Assembly: GCA_014728115.1 (NCBI GenBank)
Contig: WJME01000107.1
Coordinates: forward strand, 1 to 37,333
Direction of reading: 5' to 3'
DNA from: Candidatus Zhuqueibacterota bacterium
GTDB taxonomy: Bacteria > Zhuqueibacterota > Zhuqueibacteria > Residuimicrobiales > Oceaniaggregativiventaceae
Length of the DNA: 37,333 nucleotides
The notes below the pieces were generated by a model. It saw only the letters and a program-made list of their open reading frames with translations. It was not told the DNA's origin and made no database searches. The translations under genes were made by a program, and so were the position numbers. Of this stretch, positions 27,601 to 35,046 are shown in pieces. The stretch's first letter is position 1, and every line of letters starts with the position of its first letter.

Positions 27601-30600
27601 AAACCGGGCACCGGTAAAATCGAGACTCAATTGCGAGCCAATCTCGGTCGACTGAATTTTCGGATCATAAGCAAATCGGGGTGAAATTATCCCGATCTCT
27701 CCTTCGATGCCATCCTGCTGGACCGGCAATTCGGCAAATATAAAGGCATCGGATTGCAGCACTTGCGGTAAAACCGGGCGAACATCAACATAGAGCTGAC
27801 GGCCATGTCCTGAGGGGCGATACACCAATCGAATGACTTCCAAAGGCCTGCCATTGGACGTCAAATCGATCAGAGCCTGGTCATCGCCGGCTTGCACCTC
27901 GATCTTGCCGCTCAGAATGCCCAGGGTGACCGGATCTATGACCACATCCAAGGGAATGTCTATTTTGGGCCAGGGCTCCATGCCTCCCGACAATCCGGGC
28001 ACATTCAGAGAAACGGTCGAACCCTCCGGGGTGGTGAGATGTACACCCTGCGATAAGGTATCCACCCGAACCGCCAGTCTCCCCTGTTCATCTCTCAAGT
28101 CAATAAAGGCAATTTCATTTCTGGGAAGCGGCAGCTTGTCCAGATCCGCATTCTGAAAATAGTCTCCCGGATGAAATCCGTCTGTATCCAATACCGCGAC
28201 ATGGCGATCCTGATCATAAAAATCGATTTTTCCCTGTGCGATGGCAACAGGATCGAGACTGACAGAAAAGTCATTGGACACCCGGGTGTTCAATCCCTGA
28301 TAGGACATCCCATTCAGGCGGATCTCTGCCCTTCCTATCCCATGAGAAAACAGGTTTTGCTGTCTGATCTCAGTGGTCGAAGGCAGAATCAAAAGCAATT
28401 CATCCTCGTCCTGCAGAGGGGTTGTGCGAGACACGGTTTCCCAGGAATAGACTTTTCCGCCCGCCAGACCGAGTTTAAAAGCGAGGCTATCCTCTATGCT
28501 TATGGTGCCGGTAGACTGACTCATTTCCGGCAGTGCAAAAGAAACCTGATCTTTGAATTCAGCTCTTACTGTGGTTTGAGCATCGAGCAACAGATGATTG
28601 GCCCCATCATTCACATAAAATCCTTTGGGATCCAGCCGTGCACCGGAGTGAATATCAAATGTTAACAGAGGATGTTCCATGGGCAATGAAAAAACAAAAC
28701 GTGAATCGATCCCAAAGGATCCGCTATCCAGACGGGAAGCAATGAGATCAAAGACCATATTCCCGGTCGCTTTTAATGAATCACCGGATAAATTTGCAGG
28801 AACCTCAATCTCCCCGTTTCCTGCAAGGGCAAGTGTCTGTTTTCCCTCGGATCGGCCAAAGCGTATCTGTCCTTGCGGCACAAAAAGATTTAAAGGCCCC
28901 CATTTCAGAGGATACGGGATCGAGAGATCGTCCACTAGGCCCGTAAAAAAGCCTTGCGGTGTCAATGCAATCGGGTGATCGAGGGCAAGTGAGACTTTTC
29001 CTGCTGCGAGTCCGTAATCAGGCATCAGCACGTTTGCCTTTACAAAAAATTCCATCAGAGCCTGCGGATCGTCTGAAAACGACCCCCCGAGCTGCTCGAC
29101 CTCCAGGCCGCTATAATACACCGGATCGATAGCGACCCTGGCCGGCTGTAAAAAAGTACGAGGGTATACATCCCCCACCAAAAAGCCCTCTGAAAGAGCG
29201 GCATCCAGCAATGAAAGGTCAGCGTTTTTCAGAGCATCCGGAAAATAATCGGGGAAATTTGGAAAATTGACCGCCATGTCGAACCGTCCAGGAAATATCC
29301 CTTGCGCCGGAGATTGAAACCAGTCAACATCAAAAGAAGGCATTCGAAACGCCAGCGGCGTCAGGGACACCGCGTGATAAGATAATGCGGCGCTACCGGC
29401 GAGAGATTTGGAGGTCTGGGGAAAATGAAACCCTTGTGGAGTAAATTGAATCGGACCCACATCACTGACAGACAACCCGTGCAACTCGGAAAACGTAAAA
29501 TCAGCAGACCCGTAAATTCCAAAATCAAACATCTCGTCGATATAGGAAAACCACTCGATGGTGATATCGCTGAACTGTAAATCCGCAAAGGGAAACGACA
29601 GTGAAAAACCGCTTTCCCCAACAGGATCGACACTGGAAATGCCGCTTTCATTTATGGCTATCGACACAGGCAAGACATTTTGCGGGGTCTGCCATTGCAG
29701 GTTCCCATCGACAGTGAATTGAAATTCGGGCGACCGCAACAAAAGCGGACAATTCAGAGAGCCATTGATTTGATCGGGTACAAACTGGAATCGATCACTT
29801 TGATCCACCAGTGGAACAAAAGTCCCCCCGGATCGAGAAATAGTTCCGGTTAGCCGGCCGTCACGCGTCAGCTCGAGTTGTACGGGCCATGGCTGAACCT
29901 GACCTAAAAGGGTTAACATGCCGTCGACGGTAAAAGAATAAAGTCCGCCTGTACCGGGTTGATAGGTCAGACGTTGGATCTGAACCGGAATGCCCATTTC
30001 CGACAGGTCGAAATCTTTAGGGTCCAGCCTGGCCACAACAGTACCGGATATCACCTCAAAAGTGGTCAGGTCGACCACCAAATCTGCTGTGGTCTCTACC
30101 TGCGGGATACCCTGATGCAATGTTTGCATCATCGGCAACACCAGAGTGGCAGGCTCTGCATCGAGGTTTCTGATTCGCATCTGCGTGCTGTCAGAAGAGA
30201 TTTCATAATCCACCAGAAGCTCTGCGCCATCACGCAGCAAAAGATAAGCTTGCGAAGCAACAGGCAATGGCAGCTGCGCCGGCAACAGAGCCAACAATCG
30301 ATCCATCTCTTGCTCTGCTTTTTGTACAGAAAACCGATAGATTTCGCTTTTACCCGCATTGGACGCCATTGGTGAACCGGATTGATCCACGGCCTGAACC
30401 TGCCACACATACTCTTTACCCGTTTGCAGAGCCGGCGCAAAAGACGGATAAGTCATTTCAGATTCTGTAAGCGGTGAACTGATAAAATGCTGCACAGGCC
30501 CGGACAATGCCTGCTCCGGAGCCATGTCTCCAGGCAATTCAGCAATAGCAAGATGAAAAAAAACAGGGTCCATAGAAGTAAAATCAGACATTTGCCAGCC

Positions 30601-31467
30601 AAAGTGGGGCAGACCGGTTTCCAAAATCGCGCCATCGTGTGGAGCAACCAGTTCGACAGATGAAAACACATCACTGACATCCGATCCCGTACTAAAAAGT
30701 CCCAAGATGCTCTTGCCATCATTTTTCGTGACCGGACGTCCTTGAAAATCAACCGCCTGGATTTGCCAGACATAGTGACGGTTGGGCTCCAAAGGCTGGG
30801 CTTCGAGGGGATACTGAAAATCGGATTCGAAAACATGATAATTTTCATAATGCGGCAGATTGGCGGCCAAAGCCCGATCAGGAGATTGACCGGGATATCG
30901 TTCTACCAGCCGAAAAACATAGGAAAATTGTTTACCCGCTGGAAATTGCGGCGGAATCCACTGAAAAAGAGGTTGAGTTTCAAAGATCTGTTCATCTACC
31001 GGGTAGACCAGCTCAGGCGGTTCAAAATGCCGAATCGTTGCAAAGGAACAGATATCCTGCACCAGAACCTGATCCCACTGATTCTTGATCTCAATGCAGG
31101 CCTCATAATCTCCCTCTGGGATCATCCCGGAATATTGTGCCTGGCGTTCCAGCGAAGGATTCAGGCTCTCGGTCGCCCAGTCGGAAAACTCGTTGGCATA
31201 GAGCATCAGCGGCTGCCCCGGGTATACAAGCATTCTCTTGCTCACCGCTTTCAAAGCAAACACCTGATTTTGAAACACCTCAAGAGAGACGATGACGACA
31301 TCCGGATCTTGCTTGTTATTGTGAATTTCCAGTACAGCGAGGGTCGGATCGATTTGCCAATCGCTGAGAAACGGCGTTGGAAAGGGATCTACGGTCACAA
31401 TGGCTTGCCAATCCTGGGCAGGACAAAAAGAAACCATCAAAATCAAAAGAACAATACATTTTCGCAT
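21601..31467 (-). CDS. Giant secreted beta-rich protein, 3,288 residues (TANFOR-like N terminus, FN3-like ends, coiled-coil middle)
   Basis: An uninterrupted frame of 3,288 residues with a signal peptide (1-17). Residues about 25-150 (PTPFLSDW, a LMLYANEFSDW segment, PEGDYEACIEI) resemble the N-terminal module of giant Bacteroidota proteins with TANFOR-type domains. Two FN3-like units follow at about 150-265 and 270-390 (each with FQW/FGWQ and VWQIQAVD or VWQVQAVD). Residues about 430-2130 are one long run of alternating polar and hydrophobic strands with almost no cysteines; about 1,750-2,130 is Gly/aromatic-rich (FYFYGYAELTASVFSG). About 2,135-2,440 is helical and partly coiled-coil (EEMLQQTEDLTDEMNDIM). 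About 2,660-3,288 returns to FN3-like strands. There is no T9SS sorting domain, lipobox or catalytic motif. It could be a surface fibre, a scaffold, or a periplasm-spanning beta structure. Function unknown. Confidence 0.9.
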   Translation of the reverse strand: MRKCIVLLILMVSFCPAQDWQAIVTVDPFPTPFLSDWQIDPTLAVLEIHNNKQDPDVVIVSLEVFQNQVFALKAVSKRMLVYPGQPLMLYANEFSDWATESLNPSLERQAQYSGMIPEGDYEACIEIKNQWDQVLVQDICSFATIRHFEPPELVYPVDEQIFETQPLFQWIPPQFPAGKQFSYVFRLVERYPGQSPDRALAANLPHYENYHVFESDFQYPLEAQPLEPNRHYVWQIQAVDFQGRPVTKNDGKSILGLFSTGSDVSDVFSSVELVAPHDGAILETGLPHFGWQMSDFTSMDPVFFHLAIAELPGDMAPEQALSGPVQHFISSPLTESEMTYPSFAPALQTGKEYVWQVQAVDQSGSPMASNAGKSEIYRFSVQKAEQEMDRLLALLPAQLPLPVASQAYLLLRDGAELLVDYEISSDSTQMRIRNLDAEPATLVLPMMQTLHQGIPQVETTADLVVDLTTFEVISGTVVARLDPKDFDLSEMGIPVQIQRLTYQPGTGGLYSFTVDGMLTLLGQVQPWPVQLELTRDGRLTGTISRSGGTFVPLVDQSDRFQFVPDQINGSLNCPLLLRSPEFQFTVDGNLQWQTPQNVLPVSIAINESGISSVDPVGESGFSLSFPFADLQFSDITIEWFSYIDEMFDFGIYGSADFTFSELHGLSVSDVGPIQFTPQGFHFPQTSKSLAGSAALSYHAVSLTPLAFRMPSFDVDWFQSPAQGIFPGRFDMAVNFPNFPDYFPDALKNADLSLLDAALSEGFLVGDVYPRTFLQPARVAIDPVYYSGLEVEQLGGSFSDDPQALMEFFVKANVLMPDYGLAAGKVSLALDHPIALTPQGFFTGLVDDLSIPYPLKWGPLNLFVPQGQIRFGRSEGKQTLALAGNGEIEVPANLSGDSLKATGNMVFDLIASRLDSGSFGIDSRFVFSLPMEHPLLTFDIHSGARLDPKGFYVNDGANHLLLDAQTTVRAEFKDQVSFALPEMSQSTGTISIEDSLAFKLGLAGGKVYSWETVSRTTPLQDEDELLLILPSTTEIRQQNLFSHGIGRAEIRLNGMSYQGLNTRVSNDFSVSLDPVAIAQGKIDFYDQDRHVAVLDTDGFHPGDYFQNADLDKLPLPRNEIAFIDLRDEQGRLAVRVDTLSQGVHLTTPEGSTVSLNVPGLSGGMEPWPKIDIPLDVVIDPVTLGILSGKIEVQAGDDQALIDLTSNGRPLEVIRLVYRPSGHGRQLYVDVRPVLPQVLQSDAFIFAELPVQQDGIEGEIGIISPRFAYDPKIQSTEIGSQLSLDFTGARFSRDSLAVTLCGDVRAGLFTDPGGVLRPIHFMATLLPDDISFQFDLSHINGILPIDAARFQPVEMDDPALQLDMPFDRQETVLIANGIYSLPGVSEQFSLTLQDLNINANTVSAADMHLDSDQAQQFKLFGSTLTLTDYATDRVNKPAISFDYSDEKFKVTLAGTLHLFSNALPFYGLIIVSDGSLADGDLSTPGMSILAEMLDIQTCRIRSNALHISGNTRMPKPFPENNTSPFAFSVSPAGLIDAQQKEIPLFADNDQKPIVQLGLEPFKISCQPSAAILKLSDRGTALEASLDISLLTRWPGVPDSLDIPINAIVESDDSSDELNWQMQTDYQTYETSFAGFVKMTIERVGILADEEFKIRFSGSFIPDMDSIEGDGISFEAFTIWRNGFDIGVIGDGYFNAQGFEVFVTETFFDLDPAPFEMYMSDEGDYGPAGVEVYQGSVDINNFCLKFGGRIKYYKAFDGGVDEVLIYKGTDEFHLIVRNAEFRLQNDLFWGALDLRFHLFSIARGEYQVLAAGNLIFTSGSQTYRFVAAGEVAWKDDDISMGLFLAAGGLHIQLSPFPIYIEDVGGGIFINPDPEVEDLVVQHCRLEHTTPVNDAFDYYKNHDDLFALFLYGGMSIGDNSILKGRALWTITNSHIRFDNELKFLDNPAYEKAGVTITGRGHFEIGFYGSYYAEGNMHVYTTSNKTFAKQSLITLDGLAEFWVYDSDTWGLRGELNAAVINMFDQTMECWVVPSGLLVRGESSRGWGNPLFSIDAGIDLGVWFTWRDPKQVGGYLSTFLEASILEGLATARGELGAAMMYDQMFYFYGYAELTASVFSGDAWTGLAWVKWQDGEFSAGLGGDNEIDQFLASAEQTFEEMLQQTEDLTDEMNDIMLDGDDLANTLLSEEEIQAIVQQLTSDQNKCDELSDMISTEIGQLKTPSLMKYMSASAKDLNRLASYSRGLLAEPDLSSYQSVPYTEPAVILDPLLYRQEMDDSTNYFRRVPPDSMERRPINPNVRTEITRNESDALVRNFYQTNSGRNSNNDRLQRYQPLDSQGRLTIEQQIEQILSENRAASLDLLNELSFSLDSLHDASVEMLENPLTVSKGAENKRLDFYVDPEKINSNQRKIGRLQSQLARLDNKVFQTLRAIDSDRSKIYSSLGPRGAAARLGRSFMNASTLASSAPYLMTEGVEKEYHWYTRRLADFTAIDPEGIVDGSYHSVSQDKRFLQVLDPDGVNPTAYAVTLKWVDQRITFLREISGLNLWPDWETVYEDYSGELSQTLSSFFENTGTYLVYTIPAEYAKAKRERLAASHAQLIANSPGVEQSVADAHTRFTSSLNPLWEKYALISENLYDLYDSYLQSEYIENRPVRKGKVETRLSQLEKEFEPVQFSKLAAKVNTEPWRSASEVTINWAADVPARVGEFAYQMREGLHSDPTETGYRSVGNARELVHYFLPESLPPQQNINITLSARVRNRVGYTNTNVIRFQPVLQGSEHVDVQAFRQYLPDFDLTPPRKPNVVFPSMVYQAKDAQGNDFAVVFEDRVRVRWNSFDRETGIGEYMIAVGTAPGLADIRDWTSKGTNKQAEIKNLAALIQQGNPVYINVKAINLVNMPSETGTSIPLYVNIAPPVFADIPLLVDWENQSERIITGSRGPCYSRSPDYERTPRNLETQAKIYCPYAFTYFRKNDDHDPRFGNKVNRYQYRIAFSRSDAELENGEWKTIDPLAFSKDRFIFLASWVFQDAPELYVCIRGHDEQSDKVTQPLIYRIENELDDIRPSQIEFCVEPRILDNGQHIARFWIERFPVDLESGIAGLQVGWGRTEGEIRYAGMNSGSGPLGSLDFTAQELHPNSFSTQFLQARVPAWLSADQIYCSMRAVDRQGNVSAWYTCGPVCVQRPRPEILTAVMTVIRDNSQGFVFNVNREVHHLELSGTISSQSYHILHSIEYCVGTAQIKDNYIDWTTIPVTGPEVSASFTFDQLLDRNLIYIRTRTRNVAGNYSREMIVPVRIPRP

Positions 31468-31570
31468 GCTAAAATCCGTTCACAGGGCAACATTCTTATT
31501 GAATTACAAAAAGTTATCGGCTCTATTCATCAGATTTCTATCTAAAAATCGTCTTACCATACCTCGAGGT

Positions 31571-34500
31571 TCAAGGGACTGTCAAACTGAATGTTTTGCT
31601 ATCGACGAGGTCGTTATATACATTATCCATGACATGAATCGTAAACTCAAAGATACCCGACTCTGTGGGCGTTCCTTCTACCCAGGCCGATTCACCGGCA
31701 TCACGAAAACTCATCCCCGCCGGCAGCGTTCCGGCCGTCATAGACCAACTATAGTTGACACTTCCACCTGAAGCATCGATACGGCCTTCATAAAGCGAGC
31801 CCAGTATGGCATCGGGCAAAGGAGAGGCCGTGGTAATCACGAGCGGCTGGGGATCGACTGTCAGAGTAAAATCTGTCTCGAATTGCTGCTGTGGCGAAGA
31901 AGAATCGGTTACCCGAATCGTAAAATTAAAGGTGCCTATGGTATTGGGATATCCGACGATATCAATACTGGAATTATCCGGATGGACAAAATCAAAGTCA
32001 AATCCGGCCGGCAAACCGCCTCCATGGTCGGTCCAATCATAGGGCAGCGTGCCATTGATTGCATCCACTGTGGTGGTATAGTTCTCATATTGCACGGCAT
32101 TGGGCAAAGAAGGGGTTGTAATCTGCAATGCCGCTGGCGCTCCCACGGTGAGTGTAAATGTTTTGGTGTCACTGAGACCGGGATTCACGTTATCGGTGAC
32201 CTGAACGGTAAACGAAAAGGTTCCGGTCTCCGTTGGGGTACCTTCGACCCAGGCGACCTCGATGGCATCTCTAAAGCTCATTCCCACAGGAAGCGTTCCT
32301 GAGGTCATGGTCCATGTAAAATTATAGCTGCCGCCATCAGCGTCGATGCGTCCTTCATAGAGCTCACCGACAGTGGCATCAGGTAGAGGGCTGGACGTGC
32401 TGATGGTCAAGGGAGACGATTCAATCGTTAGGGTGTAATTGCGTTTATCTGTAAGCTGAGGTGATCCTGCATCCGTCACCTGGAGAGCAAAATCAAATGA
32501 TCCTGCCTCGGCTGGGGTACCAAAGATTTCAACACTCTGATGATCTGAATCCATATATTCCAGTTCGAGTCCAGGTGGCAGCGAACCGGCAATAATGTTC
32601 CACTCTATCGGCACTGTCCCCCCCTCGGTGACCAGTATCGTTCTATACACTTCACCTACGGTTCCGGAAGGCAAAACCCTGGTTTTAAGGACCAAAGGCT
32701 GCACAGCGACATCGATCTCGAATTGTGTGGTATCTGCCAGGCCGGCATGACGATTATCCTGCACCCGAACAGTAAACACATAACGTCCCGCAACATCAGG
32801 CGTGCCTTCGACCCAGGCAGCTTCTCCGGCATCGCGAAGCGTCAGTCCCGGCGGCAAGGTGCCGTCGATGAGACTCCAGGTATAATCATAACTGCCGCCC
32901 TGCGCATCGATGCGGGTTTCATAGGGCGATCCCACGGTACCCGGGGCCAAGGGCGACGAGGTGGTGATTCGTAGAACCGCAGGATCGATGGTCATCGTAA
33001 ATGTTTGCTCGGCAACTTGCTGCGGCTCTGATGCATCGCTGACTCGCAAGCTGAATGTAAACGATCCGGCCTCTGTCGGTGCACCCACCAAATCGACCGA
33101 GCGGGTTTCCGTATCCGCATCATCCAGGATCAGGCCCAAAGGCAGAGAACCGGACACGATGCTCCACTGCAGGGGCATGATCCCGCCTTGTGCTGTGACG
33201 GTTGTCTGGTATTGTTGACCCACCGTGCCATCGGACAAATCCTGCGCTGGCAGCAAGAGGTCTGGTCCGTTGATTTCGAGTGCAAAGCGTGCCGTGTCTG
33301 TCAGACCGGTATGCACATTATCCTGCACCTGAATCAAGAGGTTAAAATGACCCGCCGCTGTGGGCGTGCCTTCGATCCAGGCAGCCTCGCCGGCATCGCG
33401 AAGCGTCAGTCCCGGCGGCAAGGTGCCGTCGATGAGACTCCAGGTATAATCATAACTGCCGCCCTGCGCATCGATGCGGGTTTCATAGGGCGATCCCACG
33501 GTACCCGGGGCCAAAGGCGATGAGGTGATCATGTGCAGACCGGCCGGATCGATGACAATAGAAAATTGCTGATCGCTCGACATGGGCGGATCCTGAGCAT
33601 CTGTGACCTGCAGGGTAAAGAAAAACGACCCCGCGTTGAGTGGATTGCCGGCGATGGCCATTCCGCTCGAGTCCTGTGGCAGTCTGACCAACGCGAGTCC
33701 ATCGGGCAGAGCCCCCTCGGTCACTTGCCAGGTATAAGGCAGCCGGCCGCCCAGAGCAAAAATAGGTTGCAAGTAGGCTTGACCCACTTGCCCCGGAGCC
33801 ATGGCGTCTGTTACAATACTTAACTCGGACGCGCGGACCCTCAGTCTCAAAGGAATGGACATGATCTGATCGGTAAAAAGGGTGTCAGAGACAGAAAAAG
33901 TGATATCGAACCAGCCTGCTGTGGCGGGCATGCCTTCTATCCAGAGACACTCGCCAGCTGTTCGCCAATCCATACCGACAGGCAGGCTACCATTTTGCAG
34001 AGACCAGTCAAAATGCGTTGATCCTCCCTCTATACACAACATGGTTTGATAATAGTGCCCAACCTGTGCGTCTGACAATGAATCTTTGGGAGCGCTCCAT
34101 TGCTCATAAATGATGATCTTGAGCGTTCCCGAATCCACATTGACCGGAACGCTGTTATCCTGGACTGTGAGTGGAATATCGAATTGTCCGGCTGTCTGGG
34201 GTATTCCGGTGATAAAAAGTGAATCAAACCCGGTAAATTCAAGTCCTGGTGGCAATGCTGACTCTTTTATTTGCCACTGATAGGGCGGAATGCCACCCTG
34301 GGCATGCAACGAGAATGAAAAGGCAGTATCTTTTATACCATACAGGGTCAAGTCACGACCCATCAATTGAAGGCCTGCGGTTTCGATGACCTGAAAGGAT
34401 ACCCAGTCACTCCATGGAGACATGCCGATGTCATTCTCTGCTGCAACCCTGTAATAATAGATACCGGGATCCTGTTCCGTGACCTGAAATAGAGTATCCG

Positions 34501-35038
34501 CTCCCTCGAAAACAGAACGCGAATCAATGAATAAACTGTCCCCTGATTCCTGCAGGTGATAGACCCGGGCACGGTCGACGGTATGCCAGCGTAGAGAGTA
34601 ATTGCCGGTGGTATTGATATTCGAACGGTTCAGGTCTGTAAATGCAGGGAATTCTGAAGGAAACTGGGGTTGAGCGTCAAGATGTATGGAAACCGTGGAA
34701 TGGGGCTTGACCAGCACCTTTGAGGTATCTGCACGAAACAGGATTGATCCTTTGTCATTGAGAGCTTGTACAGAAATATTATAGATCCCCAATTCCAGAG
34801 ACATATTGACGTTTTCAGAAGGCGTGAATTCAGAAACAATCTTGCCCGGATTGATTTCGCATTTGATTTTGACAATATCATCGGGAGATACCGTTCTTTT
34901 TTGTAAATCCGAATCACTTGTGCCTGCCTGCCAGTCAATCTGAATGACCAGATCGCCATATTCGGGTTCGGTGACCTGGTAACAGGATAATAATGTTAGC
35001 ATTAGAAAAAACAGAGAATGTAACCATCGCATGTTCAT
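31571..35038 (-). CDS. Lipoprotein with an FN3 domain and ten He_PIG-type Ig repeats
   Basis: 1,155 residues. The lipobox is LLSC (C19), and AGGA precedes the ATG and overlaps the end of the barrel-protein gene. Residues about 20-120 are a sandwich of unknown type and about 125-220 an FN3-like domain (YSLRWHTVDRARVYHL). From about 222 to the C terminus run ten tandem He_PIG (putative Ig) domains of about 94 residues, with GGxxxYxWS, GxLPxGL, GTPxxAG and FxVxVxDN motifs. From repeat 3 on they alternate between two subtypes. Repeats of this kind are known from cadherin-like adhesins and S-layer-type proteins. The inferred arrangement is a long rod tethered to the outer membrane by its lipid anchor. 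No sorting domain is present. Confidence 0.9.
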   Translation of the reverse strand: MNMRWLHSLFFLMLTLLSCYQVTEPEYGDLVIQIDWQAGTSDSDLQKRTVSPDDIVKIKCEINPGKIVSEFTPSENVNMSLELGIYNISVQALNDKGSILFRADTSKVLVKPHSTVSIHLDAQPQFPSEFPAFTDLNRSNINTTGNYSLRWHTVDRARVYHLQESGDSLFIDSRSVFEGADTLFQVTEQDPGIYYYRVAAENDIGMSPWSDWVSFQVIETAGLQLMGRDLTLYGIKDTAFSFSLHAQGGIPPYQWQIKESALPPGLEFTGFDSLFITGIPQTAGQFDIPLTVQDNSVPVNVDSGTLKIIIYEQWSAPKDSLSDAQVGHYYQTMLCIEGGSTHFDWSLQNGSLPVGMDWRTAGECLWIEGMPATAGWFDITFSVSDTLFTDQIMSIPLRLRVRASELSIVTDAMAPGQVGQAYLQPIFALGGRLPYTWQVTEGALPDGLALVRLPQDSSGMAIAGNPLNAGSFFFTLQVTDAQDPPMSSDQQFSIVIDPAGLHMITSSPLAPGTVGSPYETRIDAQGGSYDYTWSLIDGTLPPGLTLRDAGEAAWIEGTPTAAGHFNLLIQVQDNVHTGLTDTARFALEINGPDLLLPAQDLSDGTVGQQYQTTVTAQGGIMPLQWSIVSGSLPLGLILDDADTETRSVDLVGAPTEAGSFTFSLRVSDASEPQQVAEQTFTMTIDPAVLRITTSSPLAPGTVGSPYETRIDAQGGSYDYTWSLIDGTLPPGLTLRDAGEAAWVEGTPDVAGRYVFTVRVQDNRHAGLADTTQFEIDVAVQPLVLKTRVLPSGTVGEVYRTILVTEGGTVPIEWNIIAGSLPPGLELEYMDSDHQSVEIFGTPAEAGSFDFALQVTDAGSPQLTDKRNYTLTIESSPLTISTSSPLPDATVGELYEGRIDADGGSYNFTWTMTSGTLPVGMSFRDAIEVAWVEGTPTETGTFSFTVQVTDNVNPGLSDTKTFTLTVGAPAALQITTPSLPNAVQYENYTTTVDAINGTLPYDWTDHGGGLPAGFDFDFVHPDNSSIDIVGYPNTIGTFNFTIRVTDSSSPQQQFETDFTLTVDPQPLVITTASPLPDAILGSLYEGRIDASGGSVNYSWSMTAGTLPAGMSFRDAGESAWVEGTPTESGIFEFTIHVMDNVYNDLVDSKTFSLTVP
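32826..32950 (-). repeat. Identical 125-bp tract, copy in He_PIG repeat 6
   Basis: This tract is identical, base for base by eye, to 33390-33514. The offset is 564 bp (188 codons, two Ig domains). It encodes the stretch from the VGSPYETRIDAQGGS segment to RDAG of repeat 6. Neighbouring repeats are only moderately similar at DNA level, so the identity points to recent duplication or gene conversion. Confidence 0.85.
33390..33514 (-). repeat. Identical 125-bp tract, copy in He_PIG repeat 4
   Basis: Partner of 32826-32950, encoding the same residues in repeat 4. Similarity continues past the identical part toward GGCGTGCCTTCGA with a few differences, then drops. Confidence 0.85.
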
Positions 35039-35046
35039 GCCGCATC

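Noticed and set aside
30742..31545. Rightward open frame of 267 codons over the 5' end of the giant gene
   Set aside because: Antisense shadow; no ribosome binding site and no recognisable fold.
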